Positions 41,236 to 49,577 of a stretch of DNA of 52,253 nt are shown here, in pieces. The position numbers were made by a program, and so were the translations under genes. This stretch comes from Desulforamulus aquiferis (GTDB taxonomy: Bacteria; Bacillota; Desulfotomaculia; Desulfotomaculales; Desulfotomaculaceae). A model generated the notes under the pieces. The model ran no database searches. It saw only the letters and a list, made by a program, of their open reading frames with translations, and was not told the DNA's origin. The stretch lies in assembly GCA_004143605.1 (NCBI GenBank), contig AWVY01000043.1, forward strand, positions 1-52,253. The letters are read 5' to 3'. Position 1 is the first letter of the stretch. Each line of letters starts with the position of its first letter.

Positions 41236-41748
41236 ATGCGACATAGTTTGGCCGTGCTGGTATTAAACAAACCCGGTGTTCTGGCCAGAATCTCGGGCCT
41301 TTTAAGTCGAAGAATGTTTAACATAGAAAGTATTGCAGCAGGTTATACCGAAGATCCCAATATCACCAGAATAACTTTGGTGGTTCAGGGTGATGACCAT
41401 ATTTTATATCAGGTGGTCAAGCAGCTTAGTAAACTGGTAGATGTAATAAAAATACACGAATTGGCTTCCTCGGATTCTATTAATCGTGAATTGGCATTAA
41501 TCAAAGTTCGGGCAGGAGATGCCGGCAGAAGGGCCGATATTGTAAATATTGTGGATATTTTCAGGGCCAGTGTGGTAGATGTCAATAGTGAAACAATGGT
41601 TATTGAACTTACTGGAACCGAGGAAAAATTGATGCCCTTTGTGCCATACTCAGGAACATGGATAGTAGAAATGGTTCGCACAGGGAAAATATCCCTTGAT
41701 CGGGGACCCGGTGCAGCCAAGGATGCCCCGGATAGTTATCTGACATAA
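41236..41748 (+). CDS. ilvN: Acetolactate synthase regulatory (small) subunit
   Basis: 170 residues, intact. ACT domains for branched-chain amino-acid feedback: HSLAVLVLNKPGVLARISGLLSRRMFNIESIAAGYTEDPNITRITLVVQGDD, then KLVDVIKIHELASSDSINRELALIKVRAGDAGRRADIVNIVDIFRASVVDV. It normally pairs with the catalytic subunit IlvB, which is not beside it here. ATG 41236 is chosen by spacing from AGGAGG (41223-41228). Confidence 0.93.
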   Translation: MRHSLAVLVLNKPGVLARISGLLSRRMFNIESIAAGYTEDPNITRITLVVQGDDHILYQVVKQLSKLVDVIKIHELASSDSINRELALIKVRAGDAGRRADIVNIVDIFRASVVDVNSETMVIELTGTEEKLMPFVPYSGTWIVEMVRTGKISLDRGPGAAKDAPDSYLT

Positions 41749-41761
41749 TTTACCCGTAATT

Positions 41762-41784
41762 GTATATATAATGGTATATATAAT
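41762..41784 (+). repeat. Direct repeat containing two -10-like elements upstream of the toxin-antitoxin pair
   Basis: GTATATATAAT occurs twice (762-772 and 774-784) with a 12-base period, each copy containing TATAAT. It sits 28 bases before the antitoxin start. Either copy could serve as -10 or as an antitoxin-binding repeat; not distinguished here. Confidence 0.5.
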
Positions 41785-41812
41785 AAGTATTGAAGACAGG
41801 GGGGTCCGGTAG

Positions 41813-42088
41813 GTGTCTCAGGCTCAAATCAAAAGAATCATGATTAGCCTACCCGACAGTCTGCTGGCAGAAGTAGACGATATTGTCGAGGCAGAAAGCG
41901 TCAACCGCAGTGAGTTTATTAGGGAAGCAATGAGATTATACATTGCAGAAAGGAAACGCCGCATTCTCAGGGAACAAATGAAAAAGGGTTACCTGGAAAT
42001 GGCAAAATTAAATCTGGCTCTGGCCATCGAGTATCAGAGGATGGAAAATGTAAATCTTGGTTATGAGCTGGCCAAAGCGGAGGGATAA
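41813..42088 (+). CDS. ndoAI: Antitoxin EndoAI (ribbon-helix-helix)
   Basis: 91 residues, intact. The RHH fold is seen in [43 protein letters not shown]; the C-terminus is helical and would wrap the toxin. GTG start with GGGGGG upstream. It is followed by the MazF-like toxin 7 bases later, the classical Bacillus NdoAI/NdoA pair. Confidence 0.9.
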   Translation: MSQAQIKRIMISLPDSLLAEVDDIVEAESVNRSEFIREAMRLYIAERKRRILREQMKKGYLEMAKLNLALAIEYQRMENVNLGYELAKAEG

Positions 42089-42095
42089 TTTACCC

Positions 42096-42446
42096 ATGCA
42101 TGTCCGGCGAGGAGACGTATTTTTTGCTGATTTAAGCCCTGTGGTTGGTTCGGAACAGGGTGGCATCAGGCCCGTATTAATTCTACAGAATGATATCGGG
42201 AATCAGTATAGTCCAACAACAATTATCGCAGCTATTACTTCTCAAATTGCCAAAGCAAAACTACCCACTCACGTGGAAATCCAGGCTAAGGTTAGCGGAT
42301 TGGAAAAGGATTCCGTGATACTGCTGGAACAGCTAAGGACAATTGACAAAAGTAGGTTGTTTGAAAAGGTTTCATCCCTAAACGAGGAACTTATGTATAA
42401 GGTGAACAGAGCCATGGAAATAAGTTTAGGTTTAGTGGAAATTTGA
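42096..42446 (+). CDS. ndoA: Endoribonuclease toxin EndoA (MazF)
   Basis: 116 residues, intact. MazF fold: [48 protein letters not shown], then [19 protein letters not shown]. Cuts mRNA at short U-A-containing sites in Bacillus. ATG 42096 (MHVRRGD) matches family starts; GGAGGG is about 11 bases upstream. Confidence 0.93.
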   Translation: MHVRRGDVFFADLSPVVGSEQGGIRPVLILQNDIGNQYSPTTIIAAITSQIAKAKLPTHVEIQAKVSGLEKDSVILLEQLRTIDKSRLFEKVSSLNEELMYKVNRAMEISLGLVEI

Positions 42447-42579
42447 GCAGTAAATACACTCCAAAAGGGGTGTATTTTTGCGCTTAAAAGTAATATATTA
42501 TGGAATGGATTAAGGAAAAGTATTGAAGGCACGCATTAGGACAATGTTTTAGGCGTGTTTTTCTTTGGGGGGGAAAATT

Positions 42580-43298
42580 ATGGCACCAATTATTGGTATA
42601 ACAAGTTCCTATGACAGGGAAGCGGGAAGGACCTTCTTAAGTAGGTACTATGTTGAGGCAGTAGAGGCTGCTGGAGGAACTCCATTTATCCTACCAAGTG
42701 TATTATCTGAAAGACACTCTGAACAGATTATCCAATCTATTGATGGCTTGCTCCTTTCTGGAGGAGTGGATGTTGATCCAATACTATTTGGAGAAGAACC
42801 AATACCAGCCATGGGGGATATATGTCCCCAGAGAGATTTATTTGAAATAAGCCTAACTAAGTACGCATTAGAAAAGGATACTCCTATATTTGGCATTTGT
42901 CGAGGAATTCAGCTATTAAACATTGCAGCCGGTGGAAACGTTTTTCAAGATATAGTAACATCCATTGCAAAACCTCTTAAGCATGATCAATCTGGTCCCA
43001 GGTGGCATGGAACCCATACCATAAAAACTTTACCTGGCAGTAAACTGGCTCCATCCTTGGAGAGAAAACTATTGTTAATTCCTTTCATCACCAGTCCGTT
43101 AACAAGGTGGCAGAAGGTTTTCGGGCTACCGCTTGGTCCAATGATGGTGTAATAGAAGGAATAGAAAGCCTAATGCACAAATTTGTGGTTGGGCTCCAAT
43201 GTCACCCGGAATGCATGTGGGATAAGGATGAAAGAATTCTTAATATATTTAAAGCTTTTGTTAATTCCACAAGAAGTAATGTAATAATCAGGGGGTAA
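42580..43298 (+). CDS. Gamma-glutamyl hydrolase family (peptidase C26), one apparent frameshift
   Basis: About 239 residues after repair. Class I glutamine-amidotransferase-like fold. Seen: IIGITSSYD, LLLSGGVDVDPILFGEEP, PIFGICRGIQLLNIAAGG with the nucleophile Cys, then HHQSVNKVAEGF and GLQCHPECMWD with the catalytic His and Glu. A base is missing near 43068. Homologs hydrolyse gamma-glutamyl bonds (for example PuuD on gamma-glutamyl-GABA). It lies 3 bases before the amidohydrolase gene. Confidence 0.85.
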
Positions 43299-43301
43299 AT
43301 T

Positions 43302-44452
43302 ATGCTGGCAATTGTAAACGGCCATGTCATGACTATGGCTGGCCAATCTATTTCTAGGGGTACAGTATTGGTTGAAGGAAGTCGAATAGTATCAGTAGGT
43401 AAAGATATCCCTCTTTCAGATCATATGAAGATTATTGACGCAAAGGGTAAAATTGTTATGCCAGGATTAATAGATGCACATACTCATGTGGGTATTATGG
43501 AGGAGGTATTTCGAATTGAGGGGGACGATACAAACGAAGTATCAGATCCTATAACTGCCCATTTAAGGGCAATTGATGCTATAAACCCAGCTGACCTTGG
43601 TTTTAAGGATGCCCTTGCAGCAGGGATCACCACTGTAGTAACCGGTCCTGGCAGTGCCAATATTATCGGTGGGGAAATGGTGGCCATGAAGACCTACGGT
43701 CAAATTATGGATGATATGATCATTAGGTTTCCGGCTGGGCTAAAATGTGCCCTTGGGGAAAACCCTAAAAGGGTGTATGGCAAGGGACAGAAAATGCCCT
43801 CAACCGGATGGCCTCTGCGGCACTGTTAAGGGAGACTTTAGTTAAGGCACAAAATTACTTAGCTAAGAAGGAACAATCCCACGAGAAAGATATTTTTACC
43901 GAAAGATGTTTAAAGATGGAGTCTGTGGCCAGAGTATTGAATAGAGAGATACCCCTCAGGGTTCATGCCCACCGGGCCGATGATATAATGACAGCCGTGA
44001 GAATTGCTCGGGAATTTAATGTGGAGTTAATAGTTGAACACTGTACTGAAGGACATCTAATAGCCCCTTGGCTAGCGTCAGCTGGTGTAAAGGCAGTGGT
44101 GGGCCCGGTAATAAGCAGCCGTGCTAAGGTGGAATTAATGAATAGAAGCCTGGAGACAGCTATGGCCTTGTATAGGGTTGGGGTTCAATTTGCTATTATG
44201 ACTGACCATCCGGTAGTTCCGGTCAATTATCTGGCCCTTTCTGCGGGGCTGGCTGTAAAGGGTGGATTGCCAGAGGAAGAAGCATTAAAAGCAATAACAA
44301 TTAACGCAGCAAGGCTGGTGGGAATAGATAAAAGGGTTGGTTCCCTAGAACCTGGTAAAGATGCAGATATAATAATAATTGACCGACATTTGTTCGACCC
44401 AAACTATCAAGTAGTAGCACTATTAGTATCGGGACAACAAGTTATTCCCTAA
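43302..44452 (+). CDS. Amidohydrolase family protein, one apparent frameshift
   Basis: About 383 residues after repair near 43801. Metal-dependent hydrolase: VMPGLIDAHTHVG (HxH metal ligands), later RVHAHRADDIMTA and LIVEHCTEG (further His), and IMTDHPVVPVNYLA (Asp). Composite-domain ends ARLVGIDKRVGSLEPGKDADIIIID are typical of imidazolonepropionase-like amidohydrolases. The substrate cannot be read from sequence. Cotranscribed with the upstream C26 hydrolase, so the two may act on one compound. Confidence 0.85.
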
Positions 44453-44488
44453 CAAGAAAAAAATTGTACAAAGTTTTTAATCTTAAGA

Positions 44489-44513
44489 AGGAATATTTGA
44501 CTTGCCGTCGAAA
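44489..44513 (+). promoter_or_regulatory. Weak candidate sigma-H promoter of the response regulator
   Basis: AGGAATAT (44489-44496) and GAAA (44510-44513) are spaced like the sigma-H promoter pattern (AGGA-type -35 and GAAT-type -10). Bacillus spo0F uses sigma-H, which motivated the look; the match is incomplete. Confidence 0.3.
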
Positions 44514-44582
44514 CTATATAAAAAATGGTAATATGTTACTTTTATGGAACAATGTCACAATTTGTCGGGAGGCGTAGAAAAA

Positions 44583-44990
44583 ATGGATAATGCGCTGAAT
44601 GTTTTAATAGTAGACGACCAAGCGGGGGTACGCTATTTACTAGAGATTCTGGTAAAGGAATCTGGGCATAAAGCATATACCGCTCAAAATGGTGTCGAGG
44701 CCTTGGATAAGGTAATAACTATTAAACCAGATTTAGTTTTTATGGATGTTCGCATGCCTGTTATGGGGGGACTTGAAGCATTAGGTAAAATAAAGAAGAT
44801 TTCTCCTAGAACAGAGGTTGTAATGATGACCGCCTATAGTGCTGATGATACTGCTACCCTTGCCCTTAAGAAGGGTGCTATTAGGTGTATGAGTAAGCCC
44901 TTTGATGTAGAGGAAATAAAACACCTGCTGGAAGAGTTTAAAAGTCACTTTAATTCTTTTGAACAAGCCTGTCTGGAAAATTATGCTTAG
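44583..44990 (+). CDS. Spo0F-like response regulator
   Basis: 135 residues, a receiver domain only. Acidic pocket VLIVDDQ, phosphorylation-site Asp in LVFMDVRMP, Thr in VVMMTAYS, Lys in CMSKPFD. The stand-alone receiver form is like Spo0F, which relays phosphate in the sporulation phosphorelay, but Bacillota also have other single-domain receivers. No kinase gene is adjacent. ATG 44583 with GGGAGG 10 bases upstream. Confidence 0.82.
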   Translation: MDNALNVLIVDDQAGVRYLLEILVKESGHKAYTAQNGVEALDKVITIKPDLVFMDVRMPVMGGLEALGKIKKISPRTEVVMMTAYSADDTATLALKKGAIRCMSKPFDVEEIKHLLEEFKSHFNSFEQACLENYA

Positions 44991-45124
44991 AGAAATATTC
45001 TGAAATTGAAGTTTTATATAGTGTAAATGAATTATGTACTGTAAGTAAATGGGATTAATGTCCTAAATTATGGTTTCTTTGACATATTTATTAGGACAAA
45101 GCTTAGGGCTAACATCTATACTGG

Positions 45125-45156
45125 CATTAGGGATCTGCAGAAACAGATCCCTAATG
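45125..45156. terminator. Hairpin between the response regulator and convergent fetB
   Basis: CATTAGGGATCTG (125-137) pairs exactly with CAGATCCCTAATG (144-156), 4 bases beyond the fetB stop; T-rich sequence on both sides makes a bidirectional terminator plausible. Confidence 0.75.
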
Positions 45157-45160
45157 TTAT

Positions 45161-45961
45161 TTATTGTCGGCTGTGTAGAATAAAAGGTTCCAAGGCACCA
45201 TCCTTGTTGAAAAGTTTTTTATAAGATAGGCCCACCAGTAATAGGCAGCCTATGGCAACCGCTGCTGAAATCATTAACATTACAACGATTTGATAACGTA
45301 CCGCTTCTTGAGGGTCTGCGCCACCTAATATTTGACCAGTCATCATCCCAGGTAAACTAACTAGCCCTACCACCATCAGAGAATTAATAGTAGGTGTCAT
45401 ACCTGCCCTGACAGCTTCTCGCAGACTAGGGCGAATGGCTTCCCAGGGAGTGGCCCCGAAGGTAAGCAGTGCTTCAATTTCTGTCGAACGGGACCTAGCT
45501 TCGCTATATAGGCGGTCTAAGGCTAAAGCTATGCCGTTCATGGAATTTCCTAATATCATGCCAAAGATAGGAATGACAATTCTTGCGGAATACCATGGTT
45601 CGGGGGAGATGATTAATCCCGTAACTATTGAACCCACCAAAAAGGTACTGGCCAATAAGGAAAAAAAGGCCAACATAGAGGGGTAATTTGGAACATTGGG
45701 AGTTCTTTTTACTGCAGTTTTAGAGGCAATGTAACACATCAACGTGACGATAACTAAAATAAGCCATAGATTATTAATTATAAATAAATAGGTTAAAGCA
45801 TAACCCATAAGGGTCAGTTGTATAAAGGTGCGCACTGAACCCCATAAAAGAGGTTTTAGTAAGCCTAATTTTAACAATGACGATATGGCACCTGATATCA
45901 GGATTAGCAAAACTGAGAAAGCCAGTTGGAGATTAGATATGGGAATAGTTGAATGGTCCAT
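45161..45961 (-). CDS. fetB: ABC transporter permease FetB (iron-export family)
   Basis: 266 residues, intact, with about seven membrane helices (QLAFSVLLILISGAISSLLKLG, GSVRTFIQLTLMGYALTYLFI, and so on). Characteristic cytoplasmic loop RSRSTEIEALLTFGATPWEAIRPSLREAVRAGMTPTINSLMVVGLVSLPGMMTGQILGG. E. coli FetAB exports iron and eases oxidative stress; here the substrate is inferred only from homology. Same operon as fetA, 5 bases apart. Confidence 0.9.
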   Translation of the reverse strand: MDHSTIPISNLQLAFSVLLILISGAISSLLKLGLLKPLLWGSVRTFIQLTLMGYALTYLFIINNLWLILVIVTLMCYIASKTAVKRTPNVPNYPSMLAFFSLLASTFLVGSIVTGLIISPEPWYSARIVIPIFGMILGNSMNGIALALDRLYSEARSRSTEIEALLTFGATPWEAIRPSLREAVRAGMTPTINSLMVVGLVSLPGMMTGQILGGADPQEAVRYQIVVMLMISAAVAIGCLLLVGLSYKKLFNKDGALEPFILHSRQ

Positions 45962-45966
45962 ATTTA

Positions 45967-46620
45967 TTACCTCCTTGGATTACTATCAATATCAAGGTAC
46001 GCTAATTGAGAAAGCTCTCTAAAGTCATTATTATGAGATATAAGCAGGGCTGCCTTACTTGGTTGAGCCAGCCACCGAGATAAAACCTCATAAAAAGCAC
46101 ACCGGGACTTCTCATCCAAGGAGGCAGTAGGTTCGTCTAATAGTAATACCATGGGATCGATGAGCAAGGATCTAATAAAGGCAAGTCGTGCGGCTTCGCC
46201 ACCAGATAAAGTTCTTGCATCCTGGTCCCATAAATCCGAGGGAAGCAACAGTTCTTTCATTAATCTAGCTGCCAGGTTCGGATCAAATTGTTTCTTAGTC
46301 CCTGCGAGTATTCCAAAGGGCCTTGCTAGATTTTCTGCAACGGTGCCATCAAATAAGGCTGGCTTTTGGGAAAGGTAATGCACTTTAGAGCGCCACGTGG
46401 TTACAGGGATTTCCTGCCAACTCTTTTCCTCCAAATAAGCTTCTCCGGCTAAACAGGTTTGCAGTTTGGCTAATACTCGGAGCAGGGTAGATTTGCCGGC
46501 ACCTGAGGGGCCTCGGACAATTAGGGCAAAGCCCTCATTAAGGGAACCGGAAACAGATATTTTCCGTTCTTGACGAAGACCCAGTGTATAAGTAATACCC
46601 TCAAATCTAAATAACATCAT
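45967..46620 (-). CDS. fetA: ABC transporter ATP-binding protein FetA
   Basis: 217 residues. Walker A GPSGAGKST, signature LSGGEAARLAFIRS, Walker B MVLLLDEPTAS, Q-loop in YLSQKPALFDGTVAENL. Powers FetB. It is transcribed after padR with 2 bases between, and before fetB, so expression is probably set by the PadR protein. Confidence 0.92.
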   Translation of the reverse strand: MMLFRFEGITYTLGLRQERKISVSGSLNEGFALIVRGPSGAGKSTLLRVLAKLQTCLAGEAYLEEKSWQEIPVTTWRSKVHYLSQKPALFDGTVAENLARPFGILAGTKKQFDPNLAARLMKELLLPSDLWDQDARTLSGGEAARLAFIRSLLIDPMVLLLDEPTASLDEKSRCAFYEVLSRWLAQPSKAALLISHNNDFRELSQLAYLDIDSNPRR

Positions 46621-46622
46621 AG

Positions 46623-46925
46623 CTACCTTTCCTCGAATATTTCCAAGGCTAACTCCTTGACTTTTACCTTTGCTTCTTCCAAAATAGCACAGCCCTCTTT
46701 GGTCAGGCTATAATACTTCCTAATCTTTCCTTCAACGTTAATCTTTTCGGAAATAAGCAGTCCATCGGCTTCTAGCTTACTTAAGATGGGATACATGGTA
46801 CCTGGGCTTACATGATAACCGTGATCCTCCAATTCTCGAATTAACTCAAGACCATAGACCGGTGCCAGTGATGCATGATATAGAATATGAACCCGTATAA
46901 ACCCCAAAAACAATTCCCTTAACAT
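46623..46925 (-). CDS. PadR-family transcriptional regulator
   Basis: 100 residues. PadR winged helix: LASAPVYGLELIRELEDHGYHVSPGTMYPILSKLEADGLLISEKI-type segment and KIRKYYSLTKEGCAILEEA. First gene of padR-fetA-fetB. PadR proteins commonly repress their own operon; a palindrome lies 27 bases upstream. Confidence 0.92.
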   Translation of the reverse strand: MLRELFLGFIRVHILYHASLAPVYGLELIRELEDHGYHVSPGTMYPILSKLEADGLLISEKINVEGKIRKYYSLTKEGCAILEEAKVKVKELALEIFEER

Positions 46926-46951
46926 TATCGCACCTCGTTATCGTACGGCGT

Positions 46952-46964
46952 TATAGTAACTATA
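46952..46964. promoter_or_regulatory. Palindromic operator candidate before padR
   Basis: TATAGT-A-ACTATA is a perfect 13-base inverted repeat between padR and the divergent gene at 47055. Being AT-rich it could be part of a promoter by chance. Confidence 0.35.
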
Positions 46965-47054
46965 TATTATACTTTTATAAAAAAAATAGCAAGATGTTTT
47001 AATTCTTTGTATCTGGCAATACTTGTAAGAGTATCATTAGGGGTGTGAATTATT

Positions 47055-47276
47055 TTGAGCATTAATGCCCTTTTATATCAGATTGTTACGATTATTTTTG
47101 TAATTACTACTTTCTTGTTTTGGATTTGGGCAGCCTTTAGGCTTATGAGGCATGTACCGGCAATTACCAACAAGCTGGGTTTGGGTGAAACACCTGGCAT
47201 CATATTGGCAGTATTTGCCCTATGGCCATTGTTTTCTCTGACCTATCAGCTGTTTCGATTCTTTCTTCCCTCCTAA
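47055..47276 (+). CDS. Small membrane protein, unknown
   Basis: 73 residues with two membrane segments (ALLYQIVTIIFVITTFLFWIWAAF and GIILAVFALWPLFSLTYQLFRFF). TTG start with AGGGGTG upstream. A strong terminator follows. Not recognised. Confidence 0.55.
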   Translation: MSINALLYQIVTIIFVITTFLFWIWAAFRLMRHVPAITNKLGLGETPGIILAVFALWPLFSLTYQLFRFFLPS

Positions 47277-47277
47277 T

Positions 47278-47317
47278 TAGCAAAGACCCCTATCCTTTTG
47301 AATAGGGGTCTTTGCTA
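47278..47317. terminator. Strong bidirectional terminator
   Basis: TAGCAAAGACCCCTAT (278-293) pairs exactly with ATAGGGGTCTTTGCTA (302-317) around an eight-base loop between two convergent genes. Confidence 0.85.
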
Positions 47318-47323
47318 TCTGGC

Positions 47324-47515
47324 TTAGCAGTTGTAATAGGTATCAATTGCCTTCTCAAGTATGGTCTGATTATCCATTATTCTCATGAGCTTTTGCCCAT
47401 TGGTTTCATATCTCAGGCATTCTTCCACTTTCTTGAGCATATCTTCCAGATCCTCTTTAGACATGGTAGGAAGATAACGCTTTAAAATTGCGGGGTCAAT
47501 ATCCGGGGAAAACAT
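47324..47515 (-). CDS. Small hypothetical protein
   Basis: 63 residues (MFSPDIDPAILKRYLPTMSKEDLEDMLKKVEECLRYE...IDTYYNC), helical and charged. Start ATG 47515 with AAGGAAG upstream. Convergent with the gene at 47055. Not recognised. Confidence 0.5.
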   Translation of the reverse strand: MFSPDIDPAILKRYLPTMSKEDLEDMLKKVEECLRYETNGQKLMRIMDNQTILEKAIDTYYNC

Positions 47516-47656
47516 ATATTCACTTCCTTTATTTCTGATATGGTAAAATATGCGATATTCCTGCAAGATGTGACAAATTAGAGGATATAGCCTTTGACTA
47601 AAGCTACTTGTACCTGGGTAATATATAACTAATTGATATAACGGAGGGAAATCATA

Positions 47657-47767
47657 ATGTCCGAACAAAAGGCTAAAACAGAAATTTACAAAAAATGGTG
47701 GTTTTGGTTAGCCATAGGCTTTTTAGTTATGGTACTATTAAGCAGAGGTGGGCAATTTCAAATCTGA
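47657..47767 (+). CDS. Very small membrane protein
   Basis: 36 residues, MSEQKAKTEIYKKWWFWLAIGF, with one membrane segment from about residue 13 to 29. GGAGGG lies just before ATG 47657 and a terminator follows, so it is a plausible real gene. Confidence 0.5.
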   Translation: MSEQKAKTEIYKKWWFWLAIGFLVMVLLSRGGQFQI

Positions 47768-47779
47768 GAACAGTATTTG

Positions 47780-47810
47780 ACTCCGGGGTGAATACCTTGG
47801 AGTTTTGTTT
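47780..47810 (+). terminator. Terminator after the 36-residue gene
   Basis: ACTCCGGGGT (780-789) pairs with ACCTTGGAGT (794-803) with two G-T pairs, followed by TTTGTTT. Confidence 0.65.
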
Positions 47811-47818
47811 GTGAGTCT

Positions 47819-47847
47819 TTTACAGATAGGAATCTTTGCTATATAAT
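47819..47847 (+). promoter_or_regulatory. Promoter of tsaE-tsaB-rimI
   Basis: TTTACA (47819-47824), 17-base spacer, TATAAT (47842-47847), 62 bases before the tsaE ATG. Confidence 0.6.
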
Positions 47848-47908
47848 AACGATAGTTTGTTGAGTTAGGTACTAATAGCGCTAATCTAATAAGCTAATTG
47901 CAGCTAGT

Positions 47909-48421
47909 ATGAATGAAGGTGATCTATTGGGTGTAGCAAATAATTTGGTCATTAAGACCAATTCGCCCCTTGAAACAAGGGCTTTAGCAGAAGCTATGGC
48001 AAAATTACTTATGCCGGGAGATGTTATCTGCCTCAATGGAGACTTAGGGGCAGGAAAAACTGCTTTTTCCCAGGGAGTTGCGGCGGGGTTAGGAGTTAAG
48101 GCTCCCGTAACTAGTCCTACCTTTACACTTATTAACGAATATCATGGTCGAATGCCGATTTTCCATTTTGATGTATACCGATTAGATGGATCGGAACAGA
48201 TGTATGATCTTGGCTATGAGGAATACTTTTATGGTGAAGGCATATGTCTAATTGAGTGGGCAGAGAGGGTTCAGGAAGTATTGCCCCAGGAACGCTTGGA
48301 TGTTTTTATTAGTAGGCATGAAGATTCAGAGGATCTGCGTGAGATTAAGCTAATACCACTGGGAGAACGTTATCTTCTGCTACTGGAGGAGTTGAGTAAT
48401 CTTGTACATATTAGGAATTGA
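47909..48421 (+). CDS. tsaE: tRNA threonylcarbamoyladenosine synthesis ATPase TsaE
   Basis: 170 residues, intact. P-loop NLNGDLGAGKTAFSQGVA-type motif (LNGDLGAGKT), then TSPTFTLINEYHGRMPIFHFDVYRL, DLGYEEYFYGEGICLIEWAERV. Needed with TsaB and TsaD for t6A37 of ANN-decoding tRNAs. Start ATG 47909, or TTG 47927 which has GAAGGTGA in front. Overlaps tsaB by 20 bases. Confidence 0.93.
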   Translation: MNEGDLLGVANNLVIKTNSPLETRALAEAMAKLLMPGDVICLNGDLGAGKTAFSQGVAAGLGVKAPVTSPTFTLINEYHGRMPIFHFDVYRLDGSEQMYDLGYEEYFYGEGICLIEWAERVQEVLPQERLDVFISRHEDSEDLREIKLIPLGERYLLLLEELSNLVHIRN

Positions 48422-49110
48422 AGCGGCAACTCCTGTGGCCAGCGTTGCTGTTGTTGGTGGGGGAGGAATGATTTTATCTGAAAGACTGGTTAATAACCGC
48501 CGCACCCACTCAATAAATCTACTGCCCATGATTAAAGCAGTTATTGAGGAGGCTGGCATAAAGAAAGAACAAATTAATGGAGTGGCGGTATCCTCTGGCC
48601 CAGGTTCTTTTACAGGACTCCGCATTGGACTGACAACTGCAAAAACCTTAGCCTTGACCTGGGGAGTCCCAGTGGTTGGAGTTTCTACCCTGGAGGCGCT
48701 GGCGCTGCCGGTGGTTTCTTCGGGGCAATTGATTTGCCCAATCTTAAATGCCCGTAAAAATGAAGTTTATACTAGTATTTTTAGGGGTGCAATCTTAGGT
48801 AGACCCCATAACATAGAGGGGCCTCTAGCCTTAGTGTAAAAGACCTTGCCTCTATCTTATCAAGATATGAGGAAACAGTCATTTTTCTGGGGGATGCGGT
48901 TGTAGAATATAGGGAGGAGATCCTAAGCCTATTAGGAGACCGGGCTATTTTTGCTCCACAGTCTGCCATGCTGCCCAGGGTGGTGCAGTGGCTGAGATTG
49001 GTCATTTAGAAATGGCCAGGGGCGGAGGTGTTGGGCCATTAGAACTTCAAGCCCAGTATGTAAGGTTATCTGAGGCTGAGGTTAAACTAGCCTGCCAGGG
49101 TAGGAAGTAG
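48402..49110 (+). CDS. tsaB: t6A synthesis protein TsaB, two missing bases
   Basis: About 236 residues after repair. ASKHA fold partner of TsaD: ILGIEAATPVASVAVVGG, NNRRTHSINLLPMI, VSSGPGSFTGLRIGLTTAKTLA, ILNARKNEVYTSIF. Bases are missing near 48833 and near 48985. The end is LQAQYVRLSEAEVKLACQGRK. TTG start with GGAGGAG upstream. Lies between tsaE and rimI. Confidence 0.92.
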
Positions 49111-49118
49111 GTGCTATA

Positions 49119-49575
49119 ATGGGTGTTCAGCTGGTTCAAATGACAGTGGATCATATCCCAGGGGTTTTAGAGATTGAACAGGTTTCTTTTCCCACTCCTT
49201 GGTCGCAGCAGGCCTTTACTTATGAAATTTTGAGCAACAATTTGCCTATTATCTGGTGGCAAAGGAACAGGATAAGGTAATAGCTATGCCGGTATGTGGC
49301 TGGTGCTAGATGAGGCCCATATAACTAATGTGGCTGTTCATCCAGAATACAGGGGAAAAAGTATTGGAGAAGCCTTGATGCTGGAAATGATACAACAGGC
49401 TATTATTAGAGGGGCTGTCAGGATGACCCTTGAGGTACGCCCCTCCAACATGGCTGCCAGGGAACTATATAAAAAACTTGGCTTTAAAGAAAAGGGACTT
49501 CGCAAAAAATATTATACAGATACAAATGAGGATGCCATAATTATGTGGGTAGAATTCCCTTGCCTGGAACAGTAA
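49119..49575 (+). CDS. rimI: Ribosomal protein S18 N-acetyltransferase RimI, two missing bases
   Basis: About 152 residues after repair. GNAT fold: FPTPWSQQAF, THITNVAVHPEYRGKSIGEALMLEMIQQ-type block (acetyl-CoA loop RGKSIG), MTLEVRPSNMAARELYKKLGFKEKGLRKKYY. Bases are missing near 49241 (ILSNNFAYYLVA) and near 49285 (IAYAGMWL). Commonly encoded with tsaB and tsaD. ATG 49119, 8 bases after tsaB. Confidence 0.9.
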
Positions 49576-49577
49576 CA

